Assembly: GCF_027409185.1 (NCBI RefSeq)
Contig: NC_084478.1
Coordinates: forward strand, 81,699,624-81,763,623
Source of the DNA: Cynocephalus volans
Taxonomy: Eukaryota > Chordata > Mammalia > Dermoptera > Cynocephalidae
Direction of reading: 5' to 3'
DNA: 64,000 bases
Shown: positions 24,160-36,352 of the stretch, one piece after another
Layout of the letters: the number at the start of each line of letters is the position of its first letter
How positions within the stretch are numbered: the stretch's first letter is position 1
Made by a program: the position numbers and the translations under genes
Notes under the pieces: model-generated
The model's database searches: none
Told to the model about the DNA's origin: nothing
The model's input: only the letters and a program-made list of their open reading frames with translations

Positions 24160-27100
24160 TCACAGATATCCAATAGACAGTGAGGTGGAGCTGTCTGGCC
24201 TGGGTCCGATAGAGCGACTGGGAGGCTGGAGTCCTCTTTCTTCAGCAGAAGCTATAGACAGAAAAGAAGAGGCCAGAGCCAGGTCACATCCATGTCCCCT
24301 CCTGGCTGTCCCCTCTTTTTTTGTCCTACCCAACTGAAGATTTGTCACCTGGACTACTGCACAGACCTCTTCCTCTCTGATTTCCTCATCACCCCTCTCG
24401 CCTTCCCCAGTCCCTCCATCACAGCCACCACGTCTCTTTCCTCAAGGCTGGGGTCTCTGAATATGCTCCTCCCTCGCTCAGAAGCGTTGCCTGGCTCCTC
24501 GTCACCCACAGCTGCTGGTCCGTGATTGGTAGACTCTCCAGCCCCATTTCCCTCTGTTCCATTAGTTCCTCCAGGGTTGCCTCTTCACTCACACACCATG
24601 CCCCATCCACCATTTTGGTCTTGGAATACCAAGCCTTCCCTCTCAGCCTTCCCAGGAGTTTATCTTCCCTCAGGGCTCCTCCAGCCCTTCCTCTCTGGGC
24701 ACACCATTGAGATTTAGCCACAAAACACAGGCGGTACAGGCATCCAGGCTCCACATCTAGGCTGGAAGTTTCTTGAAGGCAGGGACCAGACCTCCTTCCA
24801 GACTAGGCCCTTATCACCTCTGTATGTCCTCCCCAGGCCACAGAAGACTTCAGGGGTCTCGATAGAGAGCCTTGGGCGGAGAGTCGGGAGACCTGGTTCT
24901 TCCACCTAACATGTGTGCTGCATGCCCTAGGGCAAGTCCCTGCCACTCTCAGGGCCTCAGTTTCCTTGTTTCTCGACTAAAGGGCGCTCAACCTCTGCAC
25001 GAAGGGCACTGGACAAGGGCACAAAGTTCGATAAACTAAAGATTCACTGAGCAGTTCTCAACGACCATCTCAGGAGTTAGACTGAGGAGCTTGGGTAGCT
25101 GGCTCCAAGGAGGTTCAGTCCACCGACCCTGATTTCCCAGTTAGAACCTGCTTACCACAACAACCCCCAATTCCCAACCATCCCCACCCCGTGTCCTCTC
25201 AAGGAGCAGGCTACCTGGTGGGTCACAGGCCTGGTGGAGGGAGATGGAGTCAGAAGGGGTCTGAAAAGAGTGTCTCAGACTCAGCAGAGCCTCGACAGCC
25301 TCCAGCTTCCGCTGCCACTCTGAGGAGGCAGAAGCCAAAGCCTGGTCAGATGCTGTAGCGGCCTGCAAAGGAAAGGGCTTGAGAGAATGGGGGCTGGGAA
25401 ACCATACCTCCTTCCAACGCGACAAGTGCCTCTGAAGCCTCCAGTTCTAGAGAGCCCGCACCCCCTCCCAACCCCCGAGGTCTTCTGTTCTTTCCATTCA
25501 CTAAGTTCGGCCCCTCCCAGGGTTCTGGACCCCACTACTCTTCCAGGACCTGTGGCTGCAGTAGAAGAGAGTCAAGGGTGGCACTGGGCTGCAGGATCAG
25601 CGCTGAGCATCTAGAAACAAGGAGAGGAGAGGCCAGGGGATTAAACCCTGTGGCAGACACATAGCACCAGTCAACAGAGAGAGGGGAAGGATTCTGCAAT
25701 ATCTGGATGTGGGAATCCGAATGCCTGCTGAGCCACTGCCGTGGCTTGGGCAAGCCTCTTCTCCTGCTTGGCCTGTTTTCTTTTCCATACCTCTTTTTTC
25801 TATATCTTTTGTGAGACACTAATTTCTGCCAGCTTTTTTCCTCCTGGGGCAACAGCGAAGAGTATGGAAAATCACACAGGTGTCCGTGCTTTTACCTGCA
25901 AAGCACCTGCAGAGATGTGATTACTGTCCCGGTTCAGGGACTGGTTCTCGCCTCCATACTGTCCAATCCCCATGGGTCTTGACGGACAAGTTTGCCTCAT
26001 CTCCAGGAAGCCTTCTCTAACGGCCTCTGGGCTTTCCCCTGGTCCTCTGTGGCCGTCGCCATCATGGCCCTACTTTTCAGCAGGACCTTCTATCCCATCT
26101 ATCTGTTTCATGTGAAATAACAGCCTTCACTAGTTGAAGGCCTACTATGTGTCAGGCCTCAGGCTAGTTCTCTTGTCAATGCTATAGGTGTAGAATATTG
26201 TCCCCAGTACACCCATAGGGAAATGGGGGGTTCAAAAACATAAACTCACTTGTCCAAAGCCTCACAAGTAGGAAATGGCAAAGCTGGGAGAGCCCTGTCT
26301 TGCCCATTAGCCTGAGATGCTGCCTTCTCCTCCTCCTTCTCCTCTTCCTCCTCCTGTCTCCCATAGCATCAAGCACAAGGGTGGGCACACAACAACACAA
26401 GACATGACCTTGCTCTACTCACCTGCTGCACAGGACAGGGGACCCGTGGGGCTGCCTAGAAAGAGAAGCCATCGGTTGCTGCTCCAAGGTCACTGGAGTG
26501 CAGGGCAGAGACAGAGGTTCTGCGGGCTGGCCGAGGAGCAGAGCCCCTTGGGAGCTCTCCTGCAGGGGCGCAGAGCACAGGTTGGAGTCAGGTACCAGGT
26601 CGGCCATGGAGAGAGGAGGTGTGGGCATGTTTGGGGATGAGGATAGGAGCCCAGAATGCCAGAGCTCTGAAGATCTTGAAGACCAGACAGTCTTATCTTT
26701 CATTTTGCAACTAGGGAAACTGAGGGCCGGGGAGGAGAAGTGATTTTTTTCCCAAGGTCACATGGCAAGACGGTGGTAGGATTGGAGATGGAACCCACGT
26801 CTTTGGGACACAGTGGAAGGGGTCTGGGCAGTGGCTGGGTGGGAGCCTCCCCCACTGGCAACAGACTCTACTTACCTCCTCGGGGGTTGTGTGGGGGTGG
26901 GCCTCAGGCTGAGGCACAATGTCCACCTTCCCAGCTGTGAAAGACCAGGGACAGCTTTGGTGAGCCTTTCCCCCTCAGCCCCACCCCACTCTGCCCACCC
27001 CCAATCTGAAGTCTCATCTCACCATGGACCTTTTCGACTCCCCGGTCTGTCATTCCCACAAACATTTGGTAAATAATGTTGACGATGTTTTACACTTGGG

Positions 27101-27688
27101 CGAGCTAAGGTCCAGCGAGTAACTTGCCCAAGGCCACATAGCAATTCAGTGATAGAACTGGTGACAGAATTACTCCTGCTTCCTCCACCCAAACTCAGGC
27201 TCCCTCCCTGGCCAGAGATACTCACTGAGGACTCCTTTGATGACCAAATTCTTGACAGGGATGTGAGCTCTGGCAGGGGCTGCCACACTCCTTTTCAGTC
27301 TTCGAGCCAGGTGCGCTGGCTCTGCCAGCGCTGCCCTCTGCTCCTCCTTCAAGGCACTCACAGCAGGCAAGACCCGACGGTGTTCCCTAAAGTGAGGGAT
27401 TACAGGTCTAAGGTTAGTCACATTTAGAGGAGGCCTGACCCTTCTCCTTGCCAGACAGCATACTCACCAGAAGAGGGCACAATTGTGACACTTGCAGGCC
27501 CGGAAGATGCAGAAACGCTTGTGGCCTCTGATTTGGGTAGAGATGTCACGCTTCTGGCAGTGGTCATGGCGGCCTATAGCTCTTCTGGGGACAAGTTCAG
27601 CCCCCCATGGGGCTCCGATCTCACACCCTGTGGTGCATTCCAAGTTGGAGGAGCAGCAGGGCACAGCAGGTGTTTCTTGGGGATCCAT
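24160..27688 (-). CDS. DMRTC1: DMRTC1-like DM-domain protein, copy 5
   Basis: Coding exons in transcript order: 27688–27468, 27386–27226, 26934–26876, 26559–26423, 25610–25550, 25362–25215, 24251–24160. The frame is intact. The N-terminal tail matches copy 1, and the only coding difference noticed is the Pro-to-Ala change near residue 160 shared with copy 2. This is the copy nearest the array edge. Its promoter (28942–29169) is followed on the 5' side by a truncated L1 and then by non-array sequence, so its upstream environment differs from the others. Confidence 0.84.
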
Positions 27689-28941
27689 GGTTCTAGGGTC
27701 AGTAGTGGAGGTCAGAATGGCCACGTGATGCCCTCCCTCCAACGTACTTCCTTCGCCCTTGGAAAGTCCTATGTGAAGTGGCTCGATTCTTCTTCTCCAT
27801 CCCTCTCACCACTGGAATCAGATTGCCTCCTCCCTTGTTCTCCCATGGCTTTCTCTAACCTTCACCCCAACCTCCTTACTCACATAGCCTCCTTCCCAGG
27901 AAGCCCCACTCATACATAGCCTCCCCACCAAGAAACTCTTAGCATGGGCCGCATACACATTCAAGCCGATCGCTCTTCTCCTTGCTTACCTTCACTCCGC
28001 CATAGATTTCATTTTCAGCATGCACATGTACTCCCGTGCCCCCTTCAACAGTTACTCCACCCTCTTCTTGCGTATCATCGTGTATTCTGCCAAACCCAAC
28101 TATTATTTCTGGCATCCACATCAACAATAGTCTTCCTAACCTCCTGCCTTCATTCACTCGCCACACAGGATTTTATGCTCCCTACACTCAACTCTATTAG
28201 TTTCACGTTTGCCCTGTGTTCAGTTTTCCCCTCACACTCCATTCTGACTTTTCTTGCACCCCACTGCAATCTTAATTATTCCCTTGCTCCCCCTTTAAGC
28301 TGAATACCCTCTTCCACCCCATGAAACCATAATGTTCTCCTGGATCCCCAGCCCTCTTTCAATTATTGTTTTCATTCAGCCCTTCATTCATTCCCTCCAT
28401 TCTTTACTCAACAGATATTTGTTGAGCCCTCTGCGAAGTGCCAGGCCTTAATCTAGCCAATCGGCAACTCCTCATTAAACTAATTTTTCTCTTGGGCCGA
28501 CGCACCCTCTCTGCTTTCATGCAAACCCATGCACTCCCTCTGCAGCCTCCCAACAATCTTCCATACTCTTCTCCACACTTCAACGATTGTGCTTGAGCAC
28601 ACACCATCACCACACTCCGCCCCACCCCCCACACCCCATTCCACCCCACCGTCCTGGAGTGTACCATCTCCTCAGGAAGCCCGATCACTCACTGTCTCCC
28701 CCACCTCCGAATAAAAGGCAGGGGCATGAGCCCTGTCCCAGGGGCAGGGGCGAAGGGTTCTCCCAAAAGGGGTGTGGGGAAGTGTAGGGGCTGAGTGGGA
28801 TGTCATGGCGGGTGGGGATACCCCGCTGAGGTGGAGGAGAGGGGAAGGGGCTGGGGATTCGGAGCAGGAGGGAGGGAGGAAAGAAGAGGCATGGAGAACA
28901 AGGGTGGTATTCCTGACGAAAACCTGTGTCAAAAGCCTTAC

Positions 28942-29169
28942 CTAAGCCTACAGCAGGTCGGAATCGATCAGCTGGGACAAGAGGCCTGAGGGAAAACCCG
29001 GCTTCTGCTACCTTTCCCGCCCTTCCTACAAGGCCAATGAGCTTCCAGCGCTGCCTTCCACCTCCCCCTTCCCCCCTCCCACCTCTGCTGCCGGTGACAA
29101 ATGAGCTTCGAGATCCACTGACGCTCACGCCCGGCAGTTCCGCCCTCTCCACATCCGTGTAGCTTCTTG
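28942..29169 (-). promoter_or_regulatory. Promoter and 5' non-coding exon of copy 5
   Basis: Donor at 28942/28941 and CCAAT at 29034–29038. It shares the CpG-removing G-to-T change with copy 4. It is the outermost promoter of the array. Confidence 0.6.
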
Positions 29170-29343
29170 TGCTCTCTATACTAGACTAGCCGGTAGCTCC
29201 TGAGGGGAAGTTCAGCTTTGTGCTTCCCAAGGCTCGTTTCTCAGACTAGTCTCCCTTTGGATGGAAAATACCTTGTGTGAATGCATTTTTAACTCATGGA
29301 CTTGGTATTCTGGAATTGACCTTTTCAAAATTCAGCATGACTT

Positions 29344-29514
29344 CTTTTTTTTTTAAATTTTATTTTGTCGATATACATTGTGGCTGATTATTGTTGCCCC
29401 TCACCAAAACCTCCCTCCCCCCTCCCTCCCTCCTCCCCCCACTGATGTCCCCTCTGTTTGCTTGTCGCATCAACTTCAAGTAATTGTGGTTGTTATATCT
29501 TCTCCCCCCCACCC

Positions 29515-29564
<50 letters not shown>

Positions 29565-29611
29565 TGTGTGTGTGTGAATTATATATTAATTTTTAGCTCC
29601 CACCAATAAGG
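29344..29611 (-). mobile_element. L1 3' end of unit 5, broken at the array edge
   Basis: Only the 3' UTR part remains. It has the longest T tract (about T35) and stops after 'cccaccaataag', where it meets an inverted copy of the same L1 region. Confidence 0.85.
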
Positions 29612-29985
29612 GTACATCTACACAATGGAATACTACTCAGCTATAAAAACGAATGAAATACTGCCATTTGCAACAACATGGATAGACCTTGAGAGAATTA
29701 TATTAAGTGAAACAAGTCAGGCACAGAAAGAGAAATACCACATGTTCTCACTTATTGGTGGGAGCTAAAAATTAATATATAAATTCACACACACACACAT
29801 AAAAAAAAAAAACCGGGGGGCGGGGGAAGAAGATATAACAACCACAATTACTTGAAGTTGATGTGACAAGCAAACAGAGGGGACATCGGTGGGGGGAGGG
29901 GGGAGGGAGGAGGGAGGGAGGTTTTGGTGAGTGGCAACAATAATCAGCCACAATATATATCGACAAAATGAAATTTAAAAAAAAA
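29612..29985 (+). mobile_element. Inverted L1 3' end bordering the array
   Basis: Plus-strand L1 running from the end of ORF2 ('tacacaatggaatactactc') through the same peculiar 3' UTR to an A-rich tail. Its 29755–29980 part is the reverse complement of 29345–29611, with small differences, forming two arms around a ~145 bp spacer. Confidence 0.85.
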
Positions 29986-31690
29986 AAGAAAAAAAATTAA
30001 ACAATTATATGGTAATATTATCTAAGTCCATATACAGTCCATATTTAAACTTCCTCGGTTGTCCCTTTTTACAGATATTTGGGGGATCAACAATCCAAGC
30101 AAGTATCATACATTGCATTCTGTTGTCATGTCTCTTTAGTGTTCTTTAATCTTGAGTAGTCCCCCAGCCACGTTTTTTAATTTTTCATGACAATGACACT
30201 TTCTCAGAGCCTAGGACTGTTGTCCTTTAAAGTGTCCTACAATATGGGTTTGCCTGATATTTGTCTCTTGTTGAGGTTTATGTTTAACAGTTTGGGTAAG
30301 AATATTAAGCAGGTGATAAGTAGTTTACAATGTGTTACATCTGGAAGCTCTTAATGCCAGTTTGTCTAGTCATCAGTGATGCTATTAGTATTACTCAGTT
30401 TGATGACTTATTTAGGGTGTTTTTTTGCAGACAGATTTCTCCTTTGTAAAGGTACCTTTTCCCTGTGTGATTTCTAAGTAGTCTGTGGCATAACATTTTT
30501 ATATCATGTGAGTATTCTGTTCTCCAGAAAAATTTCACCTCTTGACCTTGGTATTCATTCAGGGTTCTTGCCTGATTTCGTTATTGCTTTGGTGGTTGAA
30601 AAATAGTGATTTTCTAATTCTCTCATTCACTTCTACTTTCATTGGTGGGCATTTGCTGTAAAGAGGAGCATGCCATCCCCTTTCCATCTCATTTTTGTTG
30701 TTGATATTGCATTTGCTGCAGCAGAGAAAAAGGAAAAGCTGTTTATTCGTTGTGTTGAAAGAAATACAAAGAGAATGAAGTGGACAATACTAAAAGAAAT
30801 GTAAGCAAATATATGATGAATTTGATGAGAATTTCCCCTCCAACAATCTAAACAGATTGACAAAGTCAGTTGCTTGAAATTAGAATTAATTAGTCATCAA
30901 CAACAGTAAAGCAGTTTTTGACAATTATTGAGAGGATCTGAGTTTATAAATTCAGCCAGCTAAAGAATGGCTTGGATCTTGCACATACACAGTCACACAC
31001 ACGCACACATGAGCATTTTAGGTGGAAACATGGTAAGAAGAAATTGTTATTTCATTTATAGAATGTAAGTTAGAAAATTGTGAGACCATATATAATATTT
31101 TACGAAAAGCAGGAGACTTTCAACTAAATCACCAAGCATATGCCCATGTAATACAGGACTTTTTTTATGGTATAAGTTTTTAAAATTATTATTTACTTAG
31201 TTTTGATTATACACATTTGTGGGGTTTAACAATATGGAAGAGTAATTAATGCAAAATCTGAAAACTTTAGAGTACCTCATTTTTAGCATCAGATGAGTCC
31301 ATGAGACATTTTGTCTCCAGGAACTTTCCAATTTGCAAAGACATGCTTGTAGCATTAAAAAGTTGAACTCATGGCACAGATATTTTGGAATCATTTTTTA
31401 TCTCTTAGGAAAGAAATTGAACTAATTATGAAAGACATTACAAAAACTAGTTTCTAGGATGCAAGGCAGGGATCTGGCTGTTAGGTCAAAAACCGAGTTT
31501 TGTTGTAATTCAAATCAGGAATCTGGTGTTTCTCTTATTTCTTCTTTCCACTGTATGATTCATGTTGAAAACATAGGGGTTTAGCTTCCTAGACTATATG
31601 AAAAGTTTTACGAATATAGTCATTAAAGTCATTAAGTGAATATGTGCAAATGTAGCGAATCACCATAGGTTTACCTTGTAAGCCTTGCTA
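29986..31690. other. Non-genic A+T-rich DNA with old repeat traces
   Basis: No gene is supported. The stretch ~30060–30680 resembles the 3' region of an ancient L1M-type element in reverse ('cttgagtagtcccccagcc' and 'gtgattttctaattctctc'). The rest shows nothing I recognise apart from a short (CA)n near 30985–31010. Confidence 0.4.
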
Positions 31691-32040
31691 GAGGTAAGTT
31701 TTATTGATGTTTTCCAAAAAACCATTTTTGTTTAATTGACTTTCTCTATTGTTTTTCCGTTTTCCATTTCATTGATTACTGTACTTACCTTTCACATTCC
31801 CTTCCTTCTGCTTGCCTAGGGTTTATTTTTCTCTTCATTTTCTAGTTTATTGAGGTGGACAGCTTAGAGTACTGCTTAGATACTTTTCCTTTTGTCTAAC
31901 GGAAGCACGTAATGGTACAAGCTTCCCTTTCAGCAACGGTTTAGCTTTGTCCCACAAATTTTGAGATGTCTTATAGCCATTTCCATTCAGTTCAATTCAT
32001 TTCTTGATGTCCTAGAAGAGTTCTCTTTTTTATGATTTTT
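31690..32040 (-). mobile_element. Old L1 ORF2 fragment, antisense
   Basis: Reads in reverse like a middle part of L1 ORF2, with phrases such as 'tagctttgtcccacaaattt' and 'tctagtttattgaggtggac'. It is heavily mutated with no long frame. Confidence 0.6.
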
Positions 32041-32830
32041 TTTGTAACTGACATGTAAAAATTGTACATTTTATGATATACAACATATGTTTTGTTATAA
32101 GTATACATTATGGAATGGCTAAATCAAGCTAATTAACATAGGCATTACCTCACATACTTAACCATTTTTTGTGTGTGGTGAAAACACTTAAAATGAACTC
32201 TTTTAGCAATTTTCAAGTATGCAATATATTGTTATTAACTATAGTCATCATAATGTGCAATAGACGCTCTTAAAATTACTCTTCCTGTCTAACTGAAATT
32301 TTGTCCCCTTTGACCAACATCTCCCTGCCCCCGCAACCCCCATCCTCTGGTAACCATCATTCTACTCTGCTTGTATGAGTTGAACTTTTTTTCAGATTCT
32401 ACATATAAGTGAGATCATGCAGTGTTTATCTTTCTGTGCCCGGCTTATTTCACTTAGTGTGATGTCCTCCAGGCTCATCTATGTTGCTGCAAATGACAGA
32501 ATTTCTTCTAATTTTTAAACACTGAACAGTATTCCACTGTGTATACACCACATTTTATTTAGACATTCATCTGTTGATGGATGCTTTGTTTGATTCCATA
32601 TCTTGGCTATTGTAAACAATGTTGCAACGAACATGGGAGTGCACCTATCTCTTTGACGTACTGGTTTTATATCCTTTGGATATATGCCCCGAAGTGGGAA
32701 GGCTGGACCATATGGTAGCTCTAGTTTTGTTTTTGTTTTTTGGAGGACCCTCCATGCTTTTTTCCATAATGGCTGTACTAATTTACATCTGGAAGACTTT
32801 CTCTCTAGCCCATGGATTGAGTGGCATCCT
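32040..32830 (-). mobile_element. L1 3' end, antisense
   Basis: Antisense 3' UTR typical of mid-age primate-type L1s (gtatacattatggaatgg … catcctctggtaaccatc), then the ORF2 C-terminus ('cttatttcacttagtgtgat', 'caaacaatgttgcaa'). It is 5' truncated and degenerate. Confidence 0.75.
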
Positions 32831-33540
32831 TACCACTGAACGGTGGTGCAAGTCCTGACATCATCCCAGTAAGGATGGAGAGGGTTGCCTCCTTATTGTC
32901 TGGTGGGGGTGTAATTTTGGGATCTCCACATAACCTCCCCTGACACGGGAGCATGAGGGGGCTCTCGTTTCTGCCAGTGGAAATGAGTGTGGAAGCCTGT
33001 GCTTCTCACTATACCTTTGCTGGCCTGAGTGGCAACGGAGCCACAGATTTTTCTGTGGTGTTTGGCTGGCTGGGGAAGAGCAGGTGTTGTGAAAACATTT
33101 TCTGTCTTGTTAGGCTTCCCCTTTTGTGATCCTTAGTCTAGGGAGAGCAGGCTTTTGTTGGTTGGGTTTTTGTCGTTTTGTTTTTTTCATTTTTGTTTTT
33201 GTGTTTTTTGTTTTGTTTTGTTGCTTTTTAGGTTTTTCTTTTGTTTTGTTTTGGTTTTTGCTTGTGCCTACTGGCATTTTCTGTAGCCTATTTATCCCCA
33301 AGTCTGGGACATATCAGACAAAGACAATACCCAGGGAACTCACTACCATGTCGTTCTGAGGTCCTCAGTTGGTCTACTTTCTTCTCTCCACTTTGAAAAT
33401 TCCTACGTTTGTTTTATATACAGTGTCTAGGATTTTAAGTTGTACTTAGTGGGAATAATGGGGAAATGTACGTCTACATCTTCCCAGAAGCAGCAGTCTC
33501 TATAAATTTATTATATTTATTATTTTAAAAACGTTTAATT
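32830..33540. other. Probable old L1M-type sequence and GTTTT-rich tract
   Basis: The stretch 32850–33160 resembles the G-rich 3' part of old L1M elements in reverse ('tttctgtggtgtttggctgg'). The stretch 33165–33260 is a low-complexity T/G tract. No gene. Confidence 0.4.
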
Positions 33541-34370
33541 GACAAATAACAATTTTAGGTTTTTTATTGAATTACAATTGATTATACATATTTTGGGGGT
33601 TCAATGTTGACATATGTTGATCGAATCAATATTACTAGTATGTATATAGTTACAAATTGTACTTATTCTTTATGCCCCTGTCCAATCAAATAATAATTTT
33701 ATATATTTATGGGGCACAATATGATGTTTTGGTATATGTATACAATGTGGAATGATTAAATCAAGCTAATTAACATATCCATCACCTCGCCTACCTGTCA
33801 TTTTTAGTAATGAGAACATTTAAAATATATTCTTTTAGCAATTTAAAAATATACGATACGTTTTTATTAGTTAATAATGCTATGCAATAGATCACTAAAA
33901 CTTGTTCGCCCTAACTGGAACTTTGAATTTTTGATCAACATATTTCCCTTCCCCATCTGCCCCCACCGCCAACTTCCAGCCTCCGATAATCACCATTCTA
34001 CTCTCTACTTCTATGAGTTAGATTTTTTTAGATTTTGCATATTAGTGACATCACACAGTATTTGTTTTTCTGCACCTGGTTTATTTCACTTAGCATAATG
34101 TCTCTCAGATTTATCCACATTGTTGCAAAAGACAGGATTTCCCTCTTTTTTAAGGCCAAATAGAATTCCATTGTGTATACACACCACGTTTTCTTTATTC
34201 ATTCATTTGTTGATGGACACGTAGGTTGATTCCATACCTTTGCTATCATGAATCACCCTGCAATAAACATGGGAGTGCAGATATGTCTTTGACGCACTGA
34301 TTTCACATCTTTTGGATATATACCCAGAAGTGTTGGATCAAATGATCATTCTAATTTCAGTTTTATAAAT
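33540..34370 (-). mobile_element. L1 3' end, antisense
   Basis: Second antisense L1 tail ('tatttatggggcacaatatg', 'catttaaaatatattctttt'), then ORF2 C-terminal coding remnants ('tttatttcacttagcataat'). Related to the element at 32040 but a separate insertion. Confidence 0.75.
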
Positions 34371-34459
34371 TTAATTTAAATTTTTGATTCTTTGAATGTG
34401 TTCAAATTTAAAATTAAATTCAAATTCAATTTTAACCCACCTTAAAATAATTTGATTTG

Positions 34460-34591
34460 CACCTGTTTCTTTTTTTTTCTTTTTTTCTTTTTTTGTCTTT
34501 TTCGTGACCAGCACTCAGCCAGTGAGTGCACCGGCCAGTCCTATATAGGATCCGAACCCGCGGCGGGAGCGTCGCCATGCTCCCAGCGCCG
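34460..34591 (-). mobile_element. tRNA-derived SINE, 5'-truncated
   Basis: Minus-strand copy of the window's main SINE family, with poly-T at the left end and 'tatataggatccgaacccgc' inside. It is flanked by a perfect 16-bp target-site duplication (34444–34459 and 34592–34607). It lacks the first ~40 bp of the family, including most of box A. Confidence 0.9.
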
Positions 34592-34607
34592 AAAATAATT
34601 TGATTTG

Positions 34608-35369
34608 AAATAATAATTGAAATTAAACACATCTTTGGAATTCAATTGATTTGCCTTTGAATAGAAATTACACTTACAAAAAGTGAGCAATTCTGTCTGA
34701 CGAAGCCATTTCAAAAAATGCAAAAGAAAACCAAAAAAGCATATGATTTAAAAGGATAGAAAATGATACTCAAAACATTCCCACATTGAATAATCTATCA
34801 GGATTATTCAACATTGAATAATCTATCAGGATTATTCAAAACAATTCCATCTTAGATACAAGGCCATATTTTAGATTGGAATAATAATACAAATAATAAA
34901 GGGAGACTTTTTCAGTCTCTACTTTTGGATTTTTTCTCCAATTCCTAAGGCACATCCACCTTTACTGAGCTAATAATCAGAAATGCATGTTTTATCTTTA
35001 ATAAAATAATAAAAACAATAAATAATAATAAAAATAAAGATTCCCATGAAAGCTATTAAAATGGCAATCAGGAAATTCAGTAAATGTGGAAGATTTGCCA
35101 TTTGGTAAATTCATTGATTTTTAGGAGAATTGATTTTGTTGTCACCCAGCATCACAAAGAAATAATAGACAAGAGTTCTGATCACAGGGGATCTCTGTCT
35201 CTCTGTCTCTCTGTCTCTCTCTGTCTCTCCCTCTCTCTCCCTCCCTCTCTCTGGCCACTGTCCATCCGTGCAGCTCATTGTCAGCCAAGTGAGGAACTGA
35301 ATTCTGAATCTCTTAATTCAGGTCACTATAATAGACTTTGAGTGTTTATGGCATTCAGAGGTTAATCAA
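34608..35369. other. Non-genic A+T-rich DNA, with a CT-rich simple repeat
   Basis: No gene or clear element apart from the small duplication at 34783 and a polypyrimidine run of CTCTGT and CTC repeats at about 35190–35255. Confidence 0.6.
34783..34838. repeat. Perfect 2 × 28 bp tandem duplication with internal hairpins
   Basis: Copies at 34783–34810 and 34811–34838 are identical. Each contains inverted 8-mers (gaataatc / gattattc) around a 6-nt loop. Confidence 0.95.
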
Positions 35370-35580
35370 TGGGAATTAGACCTAATGTTTTGTGGCATTA
35401 ACTATTTGTCAGATAGTGCATTAAATGCATTACAAAAACATTGTCATATTTAAGCCCTACAATCGTATCTCCCTATTATTATTCTCAGTTTTGCAAATTA
35501 GGTATCTGAGGTTGAAAGAGACTAAGTAATCTGTCCGAGGTTACACAGCTAAGAAGCAGTAGAACCTGTATTCAAAGCAA
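35370..35580 (+). repeat. MIR-like SINE
   Basis: Has 'cagttttgcaaattaggtat' and 'gaggttacacagctaagaag' in the MIR order, roughly full core length. Confidence 0.65.
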
Positions 35581-36352
35581 AATTTGTGTAGGTCTGAAAT
35601 TTTATATTGTCATTTGAAGGCTCTTGAAATCTTTACAAGACATGTTTATATAAGACACCTGCATGCCTTGAGAAATCAAACCCGGAACAAACTGGCTGTG
35701 AGTATGTTAGCAGGCATCTCCTGCAGTTCAGAGCATTTCACAGACATAGATGTTCTATGTAAACTTGGGTCTTAGGCTACCATGGGAATCCTCGATCAAC
35801 GACCAAGTGATATATATGTATTTTTTGATAGGCAGAGGCTGATTAAAAAGGAGAGGGATGGAGCTATATTTCCATTCTGTGGTGTGAAGAGTGATATCTT
35901 GGGTCCCTTCTGCTTTTTACCTAAAAGTCTATCAATAACTGCCAAGGTGGTGGGCTGCATCCATATAAAAACAAGCCATTTTAGTAGAAAATCCCAGATT
36001 GGTACCATGAAATTATTCAAAACCAAACCTGTTTGTTCCAATGAATCTCTGTTTCTAACTCTTCATATGGGAGATCTCTGCAGCACTTTCTCTGCACTCA
36101 CTCGAGACTCTCAGCTTTCTGAAGTGGTTGGAGATAAAAGTAGCTTTGACCAGAGATATTAGCAAGGCTGCTGCAAAATATCCAGGTAAAGACTTGGTTG
36201 TAGTTAAAACACTGTGGCCAGAAATGATCCACATCCTTCCCCTTCCACCCCTTCCCCCATCTTGCTGACTTAAGGTATAATTTGGTGTCCAGATGCAGGC
36301 TTGGCAATCAGTAGGTTTTACATGTGTCGGTTCAATAGAATATACTTGAGAG
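35581..36352. other. Unassigned, probably unique sequence
   Basis: A plus-strand frame of 126 codons (35782–36162) has no domain I recognise and no supporting splice or start context. I see no gene here. Confidence 0.5.

Larger units (their letters stand above)
23948..29611 (-). repeat. DMRTC1 tandem array, unit 5 (truncated at its right end)
   Basis: Last unit in the window, 5664 bp. It is complete for the gene and promoter. It stops inside the L1 3' end, about 320 bp short of the usual boundary, where an inverted L1 copy is joined. Because the genes are on the minus strand, this is the transcriptionally most upstream copy in the array. Confidence 0.96.

Noticed and set aside
211-27688. Assigning the array to DMRTC2 or to TSPY-like Y genes
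   Set aside because: DMRTC2 shares the C-terminal block but, as I recall it, has a canonical DM zinc module. The FAM236 neighbour points to DMRTC1. No TSPY/NAP domain sequence is present.
1-29611. CRISPR-like or satellite interpretation of the array
   Set aside because: The units are ~6 kb, gene-bearing and non-bacterial. This is a segmental tandem duplication.
35782-36162. 126-codon plus-strand frame
   Set aside because: No family resemblance and ordinary A+T-rich surroundings. The length is within chance expectation.
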